Position numbers and translations under genes: made by a program
Assembly: GCA_013329575.1 (NCBI GenBank)
Contig: DUJX01000134.1
Coordinates: 1 to 13,836 of the forward strand
Source of the DNA: Halobacteria archaeon
GTDB lineage: Archaea > Halobacteriota > Methanoliparia > Methanoliparales > Methanoliparaceae
Direction: 5' to 3'
Length of the DNA stretch: 13,836 nt
Notes under the pieces: model-generated
Databases searched by the model: none
What the model saw: only the letters and a program-made list of their open reading frames with translations
What the model was told of the DNA's origin: nothing
Part shown: in pieces, positions 6,594-13,281 of the stretch
Layout of the letters: each line of letters begins with the position of its first letter
Numbering within the stretch: position 1 is the first letter of the stretch

Positions 6594-7139
6594 ATGAATA
6601 GGATATATAAAGAGTCTGTAAAAGTTATCACAGGAGTAATAAACGATACGGTCGAACAGATGAATACTAAAGAGGTTGAATACTTGGAAAGTGCTATATT
6701 AGACGCCTCAAAAGTTTTTTTAATGGGACTAGGCAGGTCCGGTCTGGTTGCTAAAGGTTTTGCTATGAGGCTTATGCATCTCGGTATAGATGCATACGTA
6801 GTGATGGAGACGATCACACCGGCTGCATCTAATAAAGACCTTCTAATCTTTATCTCTAGTTCTGGTGAGAAAGGATCATTGGTAGAGATTGCAAAGATAG
6901 CAAAAAAAGTGGATATGACAATTCTAACCATAACTTCAAACCCAAGCTCATCTCTCGGGGGATTGTCCAACAAAGTGGTATTCATTCCAAAAGTAGCAGA
7001 TTCATGTTCTTTGGCACCGCTTAACACTTTTTTTGAAGATACGGTTCAGGTCTTTACGGATGGTGTTATTGCGGATCTGATGGCTAAGATGGGTAAGAGT
7101 GAGTTGGATATGAAGAGAAGACATTCGATATTAGAATGA
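6594..7139 (+). CDS. hxlB: SIS-domain 6-phospho-3-hexuloisomerase
   Basis: 181 aa from the ATG at 6594; a GTG at 6588 is in frame, and neither has a strong ribosome binding site. It isomerises 3-hexulose-6-phosphate and fructose-6-phosphate; with 3-hexulose-6-phosphate synthase (not in the window) it runs the ribulose monophosphate route, which many archaea use in reverse to make ribulose-5-phosphate for nucleotides. Seen: the SIS fold motif MGLGRSGLVAKGFAMRLMHLG (44-64), SSSGEKGS at 88-95 for sugar-phosphate binding, the TFFEDT segment at 145-150 with the likely catalytic Glu, and a C-terminal KRRHSILE. The RLMHLG motif and the length match the stand-alone archaeal enzyme such as MJ1247 (by recall), not the HPS fusion. 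Other SIS sugar isomerases are less likely. Confidence 0.88.
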   Translation: MNRIYKESVKVITGVINDTVEQMNTKEVEYLESAILDASKVFLMGLGRSGLVAKGFAMRLMHLGIDAYVVMETITPAASNKDLLIFISSSGEKGSLVEIAKIAKKVDMTILTITSNPSSSLGGLSNKVVFIPKVADSCSLAPLNTFFEDTVQVFTDGVIADLMAKMGKSELDMKRRHSILE

Positions 7140-7144
7140 ACGAA

Positions 7145-7152
7145 TTTAAATA
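7145..7152 (+). promoter_or_regulatory. Candidate TATA box for the M42 aminopeptidase / branched-chain cluster
   Basis: TTTAAATA lies just after the hexuloisomerase stop. A transcript starting about 25 nt downstream (near 7177) would have a leader of about 43 nt that contains the GAGGG ribosome binding site. A second TATA-like run, TATAAAAA at 7191-7198, would give an essentially leaderless message and so fits less well. Confidence 0.35.
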
Positions 7153-7219
7153 CGAATATTTAATAAACCATAAAGATCAAAAAAATAGATTATAAAAAGT
7201 GATAAAAAGAGGGAAATAA

Positions 7220-8290
7220 ATGGAAAGAGTAAGAGAGACTCTAGAACAACTATCGAATGCCTGTGGTATATCAGGCAGAGAATGCGACATAAGGGAGATT
7301 TTGAGAAACGAGATAAAAGAATATGCCGATGATATAAGAGAAGATATATTAGGCAACCTTATCGCTGTTAAATATGGCAAGAAATCAAAAGAGAACAGAA
7401 AAAAAGTGATGTTAGCCGCTCATATGGATGAGATCGGCTTTATGGTAAAATTTATTGACGATAATGGATTTATAAGGTTTATTGGGATTGGTGGATGGTT
7501 TTATCCTTCTTTGTTAAATACGCGGGTCATACTACACGGATCAAATGGACCAGTAGAAGGAGTGATCGGATCTAAACCTCCACATATTCAATCAGAAGAT
7601 GATAGAAAGAAACAGATAAGATTAGAAGATTTGTTCATAGATATAGGTGCAAAAAATAAAGAAGAGGTTTATAACGTAGGGATACGGGAAGGGACGACTA
7701 TAACTATAGATGCATCGCTGAAAGATCTGTTAAACGATAGGGTAACCGGTAAGTCTTTCGATAATCGGGCTGGTCTGACCGCATTAATAGAGATAATGAA
7801 GAGAATAGACGATCCCGACTGTGATATATATGCAGTAGGAACCGTTCAGGAAGAGGTGGGCTTGAAAGGGGCAAAAACATCATCGTTTGAGATTGATCCG
7901 GATCTTGCACTTGCTATAGATACGACCATACCCCAAGACCACCCAGGTATCGATTCAAAACGGTCTATGATAGAGATAGATAAAGGACCAGTAATAACCA
8001 TAGCGGATGCTTCAGGAAGAGGGTTGATTACGCCTGAGAAGATAATAGATTGGCTTACTAATGTTGCCAAAGATAAAAATATACCATACCAGTTGGAAGT
8101 ATCCGAAGGGGGGACAACAGATGCCACTTCGATCCATTTATCGAGAGCAGGAATACCAACAGGTGTGGTAAGCATTCCTACAAGATATATTCATTCCCCA
8201 GTGGAAGTTCTCAGCCTAAAAGATATAGATAATACAGCCGAATTAATCGTTCAGGCACTAAAAGAGATAGATAAGGTGGATCTTCGATGA
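7220..8290 (+). CDS. M42-family metallo-aminopeptidase (TET/FrvX-like)
   Basis: 356 aa, the normal size. Family knowledge: M42 peptidases form dodecameric tetrahedral particles that trim peptides, for example after the proteasome; relatives are often misnamed endoglucanase. Seen: dinuclear metal ligands in the expected order, His68 (AAHMDEIG), Asp181 (SFDNRAG), Glu211-Glu212 (VQEEVG), Asp234 (AIDTT) and His325 (RYIHSPVEV). The insertion about 91-170 corresponds to the M42 beta-barrel dimerisation domain. No signal peptide. ATG 7220 has GAGGG about 6 nt upstream. The stop overlaps the next start as ATGA, so it is translationally coupled to the LeuA/CimA gene. Substrate preference cannot be told from sequence. 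Its place ahead of branched-chain amino acid genes is a chromosomal fact without an obvious metabolic reason. Confidence 0.93.
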   Translation: MERVRETLEQLSNACGISGRECDIREILRNEIKEYADDIREDILGNLIAVKYGKKSKENRKKVMLAAHMDEIGFMVKFIDDNGFIRFIGIGGWFYPSLLNTRVILHGSNGPVEGVIGSKPPHIQSEDDRKKQIRLEDLFIDIGAKNKEEVYNVGIREGTTITIDASLKDLLNDRVTGKSFDNRAGLTALIEIMKRIDDPDCDIYAVGTVQEEVGLKGAKTSSFEIDPDLALAIDTTIPQDHPGIDSKRSMIEIDKGPVITIADASGRGLITPEKIIDWLTNVAKDKNIPYQLEVSEGGTTDATSIHLSRAGIPTGVVSIPTRYIHSPVEVLSLKDIDNTAELIVQALKEIDKVDLR

Positions 8291-9756
8291 GTAAGATACT
8301 TTTTTTAGATACAACATTGAGAGATGGAGAACAGACACCAGGAGTCTCTCTGACAAAGGATAAAAAACTATCTATCGCAAGAGAGTTGGATGGTTTGGGT
8401 GTGAACATAATAGAGGCAGGTGCCGTAGCCGTCTCAGATGGAGAAAGATCTGCGATAAAAGATATAACAAAAGAGGGATTAAACGCAGAGATATGTACAT
8501 ATTCGAGGCCAATTAGATCGGATATAGATTATGCGCTGGATTGTAATGTTGATTCGATACATCTAGTCGTTCCTACGTCAGAACTGCATATGAGAAAGAT
8601 TGAGAAGAGTAGCGACGAAGTAGAAGAGATGACCATAGAATCTATAGACTATGCGAAAGATCACGGTCTGATAGTAGAGTTAAGCGGAGAAGACGCTTCA
8701 AGAGCCGATTTAGACAGTTTAATCAAATTATATAAAAAAGGGGAGGAACATAATGCAGATAGGGTATGCTTATGTGATACCGTAGGTATCCTGATCCCTG
8801 AAAAGACAGAAGAGATATTTTCAAGGATTAAGAAAGAGATATCTATACCGATAGCGATACACGCACATGACGATTTTGGATTGGCCACTGCAAATTCTAT
8901 AATTGCTTTAAGAAACGGAGCATCAGAAGTACACGTTGCAATGAACGGATTGGGAGAACGGGCAGGAAATACATGCCTGGAGGAGGTCTCGGCTGCATTA
9001 AAATTTTTATACAAAGAGGATATAGATATCAAGACAGAGGAGATATACAAGGTATCTCGAACTGTTTCTAAATTAACAGGGATTAATGTTCAGCCTAATA
9101 AAGCAATAGTTGGAGGTAATGCTTTTACACATGAAGCTGGTATCCATGTTCATGGTATTGCCAAAGATCCATCGACTTATGAACCGATAAAACCAGAATT
9201 GGTCGGACGGGAGAGAAGAATCGTTCTCGGAAAACATACCGGAAGGAAGTCTGTAGAGATTGCACTAAAAGGGTTTGGTATAGAATTTAACAAAGAAGAA
9301 CTAGAAGAGATATTCAACCGAGTCAAAGAGATAGGAGATAGAGGCAGGAGGATAACCGATGGCGATCTTCTAGCAATTGCTGAGAATGTTCTCGCATTAT
9401 CGAGCAAACAAAAAGTGAAACTTAAGGAATATAACGTAGTTACCGGAAATAAGATAAAATCTACGGCATCGGTGATCTTGGATATAGACGATAAAGAGCA
9501 TATAGAAGCAGACGTGGGTGTTGGACCGGTTGATGCCGCAATAAATGCATTAAGGAAGACTATATCAGAGATAACCGATATCTCGCTGGAAGAGTATCAC
9601 GTCGATGCGATAAGCGGTGGAACCGATGCCTTGGTCGACGTCTCTGTAAAACTATCCCGAAACGGAAAGAGTATCACCACAAGCGGGGTGGATGTGGATA
9701 TAATAAAAGCATCTATTGATGCCGTAATAGCAGGTGTAAATAGATTGGTGGAGTGA
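8287..9756 (+). CDS. Alpha-isopropylmalate/citramalate synthase family (LeuA/CimA); (R)-citramalate synthase favoured
   Basis: 489 aa. It condenses acetyl-CoA with a 2-oxo acid: 2-oxoisovalerate for LeuA (leucine), pyruvate for CimA (isoleucine via 2-oxobutyrate). Seen: [12 protein letters not shown] (8-19) with metal-binding Asp13, HAHDDFGLA (192-200) with metal-binding His192 and His194, NGLGERAGN (220-228), [11 protein letters not shown] (280-290), and a C-terminal allosteric LeuA dimer domain (about 365-489) with [14 protein letters not shown]. The length and many segments ([22 protein letters not shown], the C-terminal [11 protein letters not shown]) recall Methanocaldococcus CimA (MJ1392) more than LeuA, but this is from memory and homocitrate synthase AksA is a third relative. 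The start is the ATG in an ATGA overlap, with GGTGGATC 4-5 nt upstream. ilvB follows after 7 nt. The family is certain; the substrate is not. Confidence 0.85.
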   Translation: MSKILFLDTTLRDGEQTPGVSLTKDKKLSIARELDGLGVNIIEAGAVAVSDGERSAIKDITKEGLNAEICTYSRPIRSDIDYALDCNVDSIHLVVPTSELHMRKIEKSSDEVEEMTIESIDYAKDHGLIVELSGEDASRADLDSLIKLYKKGEEHNADRVCLCDTVGILIPEKTEEIFSRIKKEISIPIAIHAHDDFGLATANSIIALRNGASEVHVAMNGLGERAGNTCLEEVSAALKFLYKEDIDIKTEEIYKVSRTVSKLTGINVQPNKAIVGGNAFTHEAGIHVHGIAKDPSTYEPIKPELVGRERRIVLGKHTGRKSVEIALKGFGIEFNKEELEEIFNRVKEIGDRGRRITDGDLLAIAENVLALSSKQKVKLKEYNVVTGNKIKSTASVILDIDDKEHIEADVGVGPVDAAINALRKTISEITDISLEEYHVDAISGGTDALVDVSVKLSRNGKSITTSGVDVDIIKASIDAVIAGVNRLVE

Positions 9757-9763
9757 TTGTGTC

Positions 9764-11467
9764 ATGCCTAAAAAAGAGAGAATGAAAGGAACAAAGATCG
9801 TAGTCGAATCACTGATGGATGAGGGGGTAGAATACATATTCGGTATTCCGGGTGGTTCTATAATACCACTATACGACGAATATTATGATTCAGATATAAA
9901 ACATATCCTTATGAGACATGAACAAGCGGCTGCTCATGCTGCAGATGGATATGCCAGATCTACTGGTAGAACCGGTGTATGCACCGCTACATCAGGCCCC
10001 GGTGCCACAAATCTTGTTACAGGAATTGCAACCGCATACATGGATTCCGTGCCAATGGTTGCCTTGACAGGGCAGGTACCGACTACGTCTATCGGTAACG
10101 ATGCGTTTCAAGAGGCAGATATTACAGGGATAACCCTCTCTATTACTAAACATAACTATCTCGTGAAGGATGTAAACGAGTTACAAAGGATCATAAAAGA
10201 GGCATTTTATATTGCTTCTACCGGAAGGCCCGGACCAGTATTGATAGATCTACCTAAAGATGTCCAAACCGGAGATGCAGAGTATAATCCCGAGACTACC
10301 GTAAATCTGAGAGGGTATAAACCGACTTACAAAGGGCATCCTGCCCAGATAAAAAAAGCTGCAGATATGATAATAGCCGCAGAAAGGCCTGTCATAATAG
10401 CCGGTGGTGGAGTAACGATATCTGGTGCAAATAAAGAACTTATAAATTTGGCAGAGTTGTTAAATATACCCGTTGCTACGACGATAATGGGTAAAGGCAC
10501 TTTTCCAGAGGACCACCTATTATCACTAGGTATATTGGGAATGCATGGTACTAAATATGCTAACTATTCTGTATCAGGTTCGGATCTTATTATTGCCATA
10601 GGTACACGATTTAGTGATAGGGTAACAGGAGATGTAAGTAGATTTGCATCCGATGCAAAGATAATCCATATAGATATAGATCCTGCCGAGATAGGAAAGA
10701 ATGTACGGGTAGATCTTCCCATCGTGGGAGATTCTAAGAATATCCTTAATTCATTGGTAAGTGTTTTAAAAACAAACATCAGCAAAGAGACAAAGTACAA
10801 AAACTGGCTTGATAAGGTAACTACATGGAAGAAAGAGTATCCATTATATTTTGATAAGAAAGCAGATACATTAAAGCCGCAATACGTCATAAAAAAGTTA
10901 TATGAGGCGACGAACGGGGATGCGATCATGGTTACAGAGGTGGGACAACACCAGATGTGGACTGCACAATACTATCTTTGTAAAAATCCTCGGCAGTTTA
11001 TATCATCTGGTGGACTTGGTACTATGGGATATGGTTTTCCTGCATCACTCGGAGTAAAAATGGGACTGCCGGATAGATTAGTATTTGATGTGGCAGGAGA
11101 CGGAAGTTTTCAGATGAATTGCCAGGAACTCGCCACAGCCGTTCAAAACAATATCGATGTTAAGGTTGCAATAATAAATAACGGCTATCTGGGTATGGTA
11201 AGACAATGGCAAGAATTATTTTATAATAGAAGATACTCAAATACGAGACTCGGATATCTGCCAGATTTTGTAAAATTTGCAGAATCATATAATGCAAAAG
11301 GTATAAGAGTTACAAAGAAGAGTGAAGTTGAGGATGCAATAAAAGAGGCAGTTAAGCACGATGGCCCCGTTTTGATAGATTTTAGAGTGGAAGAGGAAGA
11401 AAATGTGTTTCCTATGGTCCCTGCAGGTGCGCCTCTAACAAACATACTCGAGGTTGATAAGATATGA
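9764..11467 (+). CDS. ilvB: Acetolactate synthase large (catalytic) subunit
   Basis: 567 aa, normal. This ThDP- and FAD-dependent enzyme makes 2-acetolactate from two pyruvates (valine/leucine) or 2-aceto-2-hydroxybutyrate from pyruvate and 2-oxobutyrate (isoleucine). Seen: an N-terminal Pyr domain with FGIPGGSI (26-33) and the cofactor-activating Glu53 in [15 protein letters not shown]; the [12 protein letters not shown] stretch (76-87); a central FAD domain about 190-345; and a C-terminal ThDP/Mg motif running from GDGSF (445-449) to [12 protein letters not shown] (472-483). These N-terminal and C-terminal residues distinguish a working AHAS from other ThDP enzymes. ATG 9764 has GTGAT about 6 nt upstream; ATG 9782 is a second possibility and would start [11 protein letters not shown], more like many homologues. 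It overlaps ilvN by ATGA. Confidence 0.96.
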   Translation: MPKKERMKGTKIVVESLMDEGVEYIFGIPGGSIIPLYDEYYDSDIKHILMRHEQAAAHAADGYARSTGRTGVCTATSGPGATNLVTGIATAYMDSVPMVALTGQVPTTSIGNDAFQEADITGITLSITKHNYLVKDVNELQRIIKEAFYIASTGRPGPVLIDLPKDVQTGDAEYNPETTVNLRGYKPTYKGHPAQIKKAADMIIAAERPVIIAGGGVTISGANKELINLAELLNIPVATTIMGKGTFPEDHLLSLGILGMHGTKYANYSVSGSDLIIAIGTRFSDRVTGDVSRFASDAKIIHIDIDPAEIGKNVRVDLPIVGDSKNILNSLVSVLKTNISKETKYKNWLDKVTTWKKEYPLYFDKKADTLKPQYVIKKLYEATNGDAIMVTEVGQHQMWTAQYYLCKNPRQFISSGGLGTMGYGFPASLGVKMGLPDRLVFDVAGDGSFQMNCQELATAVQNNIDVKVAIINNGYLGMVRQWQELFYNRRYSNTRLGYLPDFVKFAESYNAKGIRVTKKSEVEDAIKEAVKHDGPVLIDFRVEEEENVFPMVPAGAPLTNILEVDKI

Positions 11468-11970
11468 AACATGTCTTGGCAGCATTGGTAGAGAATAAGC
11501 CGGGTACCCTTGCAAGGATACTTAATCTGTTTAGACGACGGGGGTTTAATATAGAGAGTGCTGCTGTTGGAGAAACGGATGATCCTGAGATATCACGGCT
11601 GACTATTGTGGTTAATGGGGACAACAATGTGGTTGAACAGGTAATAAAGCAGCTAAATAAGCTTATTGAGGTAATAAAAGTCAGTAATTTATCACAAGAT
11701 ACGATGGTGGGCAGAGAACTGGCAATAATAAAAGTAGCTGTAGATAAAGAGACGATGGGTGAAATAATCGGTTTATCAGAGATATTTAGGGCAAAGATAA
11801 TAGATGTATCTATGAAATCTTTGGTAATAGAGATAACAGGCGATGAGGATAAGGTAAATGCGTTCGTAGACGTTATGCGGCGGTTTGGTATCAAAGAAAT
11901 GGCACGGACTGGGTTAGTTGCTCTTGCGAGAGGACCAAAAGCGACGAAAGTGGAAAAAGAGGAGGTATAA
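11464..11970 (+). CDS. ilvN: Acetolactate synthase small (regulatory) subunit
   Basis: 168 aa, the usual archaeal/bacterial IlvN/IlvH size. It activates IlvB and passes on feedback inhibition, normally by valine. Seen: an N-terminal ACT domain (about 2-77) with [15 protein letters not shown] (9-23), the segment that binds the amino acid effector, and [12 protein letters not shown] (25-36); a C-terminal ALS_ss_C domain (about 84-157). The acidic/basic tail [10 protein letters not shown] is short. The ATG lies in a 4-nt ATGA overlap with ilvB, with GAGGTTGAT 5 nt upstream, so the subunits are probably made in fixed ratio. It is followed by the 321-nt hairpin-rich gap before ilvC. Confidence 0.96.
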   Translation: MKHVLAALVENKPGTLARILNLFRRRGFNIESAAVGETDDPEISRLTIVVNGDNNVVEQVIKQLNKLIEVIKVSNLSQDTMVGRELAIIKVAVDKETMGEIIGLSEIFRAKIIDVSMKSLVIEITGDEDKVNAFVDVMRRFGIKEMARTGLVALARGPKATKVEKEEV

Positions 11971-11980
11971 AAAACAGATG

Positions 11981-12070
11981 TTCTTTACTCCCGTCCTGCA
12001 CAATGCAGGACTGCTATTACGCAGTATAACCGTAGGCTATACAGGATTAAAAAACTTGTGGGTTTTTAAA
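11981..12070 (+). repeat. Hairpin module, copy 1 (90 nt)
   Basis: In order: lead TTCTTTACTC; stem GTCCTGCA (11993-12000) / TGCAGGAC (12004-12011), a perfect 8-bp stem with loop CAA; stem ACTGC (12010-12014) / GCAGT (12021-12025) with loop TATTAC; stem GTATAACC (12024-12031) / GGCTATAC (12035-12042) with one A-C mismatch and loop GTA; then AGGATTAAAAAAC and the terminal stem AAAAAC (12050-12055) / GTTTTT (12062-12067). Adjacent stems share their edge bases, so not all form at full length together. The first 34 nt match copy 2 at 30 positions. Confidence 0.75.
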
Positions 12071-12078
12071 ATAGATGT

Positions 12079-12121
12079 TTCACGAATCTTCAATTCGTGG
12101 ACCATAAACCCTCGGTTTGTG
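12079..12121 (+). other. Two extra hairpins in the spacer between modules
   Basis: CACGAAT (12081-12087) pairs with ATTCGTG (12093-12099) around loop CTTCA and extends by a T-G and a T-A pair to 12079-12101. CATAAACC (12103-12110) pairs with GGTTTGTG (12114-12121) around loop CTC with one T-G pair. Neither stem has a counterpart in the other modules. Confidence 0.65.
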
Positions 12122-12122
12122 A

Positions 12123-12212
12123 TTCTTTACTCACGTCCTCTACAAGGCAGGACTGCGATCCCACGCAGTGTAGGTTTAATCCTACACAGGATTAAAAAAC
12201 ATTTGTTTTTAA
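12123..12212 (+). repeat. Hairpin module, copy 2 (90 nt), with two competing stems
   Basis: Same layout as copy 1. Lead TTCTTTACTC; a shortened stem GTCCT (12135-12139) / AGGAC (12149-12153); stem ACTGCG (12152-12157) / CGCAGT (12164-12169); stem GTGTAGG (12168-12174) / CCTACAC (12181-12187) with loop TTTAAT; terminal stem AAAAACA (12195-12201) / TGTTTTT (12204-12210). A second perfect 9-bp stem, TTTAATCCT (12175-12183) / AGGATTAAA (12188-12196), uses bases of both the preceding and the following stems and so excludes them. Confidence 0.75.
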
Positions 12213-12272
12213 GGACTGCTATTACGCAGTGTAGCCATAGGCTACAATAGATTTTAAAAACATTTTGTTTTC
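12213..12272 (+). repeat. Hairpin module, partial copy 3
   Basis: It lacks the TTCTTTACTC lead and first stem. It begins with an 18-nt sequence identical to 12008-12025 (GGACTGCTATTACGCAGT at 12213-12230), continues with the perfect stem TGTAGCC (12230-12236) / GGCTACA (12240-12246) around loop ATA, and ends in AAAACA (12257-12262) / TGTTTT (12266-12271), immediately before the ilvC ribosome binding site. Confidence 0.7.
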
Positions 12273-12278
12273 AAAAAT

Positions 12279-12284
12279 GGAGGT
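12279..12284 (+). promoter_or_regulatory. Ribosome binding site that fixes the ilvC start
   Basis: GGAGGT, 7 nt before ATG 12292. It lies inside a longer frame that could begin at TTG 12265 or ATG 12277, and it decides for 12292. The flanking sequence GTTTTCAAAA(A)TGG occurs on both sides of it (12267-12280 and 12283-12295). Confidence 0.8.
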
Positions 12285-12291
12285 TTTCAAA

Positions 12292-13278
12292 ATGGCTAAG
12301 ATATACTATGATAAAGATGTGAAATTAGATGTATTAAAGGGAAAGAAGATTGCCGTAATAGGCTATGGAAGTCAAGGAAGGCATCAAGCATTGAACATGA
12401 AAGATTCTGGATTTGACGTAATTATTGGTCAAAGAGAGGGAAAATCTGCTGATGATGCAAGAAAAGATGGGTTTGAGGTAGTATCAGCTGTAGATGCTGC
12501 AAAAAAGGGAGATTTAATAATTCTCACCGTACCAGATGAGCTGCATGAGTCGATCTATAACGAGATAAAAAGCAATATTACAGAGGGAAAGGCGCTCGGT
12601 GTATGTCACGGATTCAGTATTCTTTACGGATTGATAAACCCGCCAGAAAATATAGATGTAGTAATGATTGCACCAAAGGCGCCTGGACCGACTGTTAGAA
12701 GTACTTATGTTGGCGGATCGGGCGTTCCATCTGCCATTGCCGTGTATCAAGATTATACTGGCAAGGCTTTACAAAAAGCGTTGGCATGGGGTCATGCTAT
12801 CGGTTCTGGACGAGTAGGTATAATAGAAACAACGTTTGCAGAAGAGGTTGAGACGGATCTTTTTGGAGAGATCACAGTCTTATGTGGTGGAGTAGCGGAA
12901 CTGATCAAAGCAGGATTCGAAACGCTTGTAGATGCAGGATATCAACCAGAGATCGCTTATTTTGAATGTTGTAACGAACTTAAGCTGATCGTAGACCTGA
13001 TATACAACGGCGGGCTCGAGAATATGTGGTATTCTGTCAGTAATACTGCCGAGTACGGGGGCAGGATATACGGAAAAGAGATCATCGATGATTCAGTAAA
13101 AGAGAACATGAGAGATATGATCGATTTTATAAGAAGCGGACGGTACGGACGTGACGTAATATTAGAACAGAGAACAAATATGAACCAACTAAAGAGATAC
13201 AGGGAACTTGAAAAGGATGAGCTAATAGAGGTAGTAGGTAAAAAATTAAGGGGTATGATGAAGAGAGGAAAGGAATAA
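12292..13278 (+). CDS. ilvC: Ketol-acid reductoisomerase (class I)
   Basis: 328 aa, the class I (short) length. It converts 2-acetolactate or 2-aceto-2-hydroxybutyrate to the dihydroxy acid with Mg2+ and NAD(P)H. Seen: a Rossmann domain with GYGSQGRHQALNMKDSG (24-40), a specificity loop around 45-58 (GQREGKSADDARKD), then the all-helical domain with metal/substrate residues Asp189 and Glu193 (ETDLFGE), Glu225 and Glu229 (YFECCNELKLIVDLIYNGG), and the SVSNTAEYG stretch (248-256) with the substrate-binding Ser. Some usual positions differ: HGFSILYG instead of the common HGFNIHFG, and APKAPGPTVRSTY instead of APKGPGHTVR. Those point to a divergent clade rather than an inactive enzyme. The start is ATG 12292. 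It is separated from ilvN by the hairpin array; rpl15e follows after 3 nt. Confidence 0.95.
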   Translation: MAKIYYDKDVKLDVLKGKKIAVIGYGSQGRHQALNMKDSGFDVIIGQREGKSADDARKDGFEVVSAVDAAKKGDLIILTVPDELHESIYNEIKSNITEGKALGVCHGFSILYGLINPPENIDVVMIAPKAPGPTVRSTYVGGSGVPSAIAVYQDYTGKALQKALAWGHAIGSGRVGIIETTFAEEVETDLFGEITVLCGGVAELIKAGFETLVDAGYQPEIAYFECCNELKLIVDLIYNGGLENMWYSVSNTAEYGGRIYGKEIIDDSVKENMRDMIDFIRSGRYGRDVILEQRTNMNQLKRYRELEKDELIEVVGKKLRGMMKRGKE

Positions 13279-13281
13279 ACG

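Larger units (their letters stand above)
11971..12291. other. Hairpin-rich intergenic region between ilvN and ilvC
   Basis: 321 nt with no convincing gene. It is packed end to end with at least twelve short inverted repeats organised as module 1 (11981-12070), a spacer with two further hairpins (12079-12121), module 2 (12123-12212) and a partial module 3 (12213-12272). The sequence is richer in GC than surrounding spacers in the stem parts and has A/T runs at the end of each module. A 110-codon frame crosses it but shows no protein-like features. It could be a structured leader for ilvC, a processing region that sets ilvC apart from ilvBN, or an insertion of a small repeat family. Confidence 0.75.

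Noticed and set aside
10564..10929. 121-codon minus-strand ORF within ilvB
   Set aside because: Antisense shadow of a fully conserved ilvB sequence.
11918..12250. 110-codon plus-strand ORF across the ilvN end and the hairpin region
   Set aside because: It starts inside ilvN in another frame, follows the repeats into low-complexity basic text, and shows no domain or ribosome binding site.
11981..12272. CRISPR array
   Set aside because: Repeats are few, internally palindromic at many points, unequal in spacing, and there are no uniform unique spacers or cas genes.
11981..12272. tRNA gene(s), suggested by clustered stems
   Set aside because: No cloverleaf geometry, no GTTCRANNC T-loop and no acceptor pairing; stems are simple consecutive hairpins.
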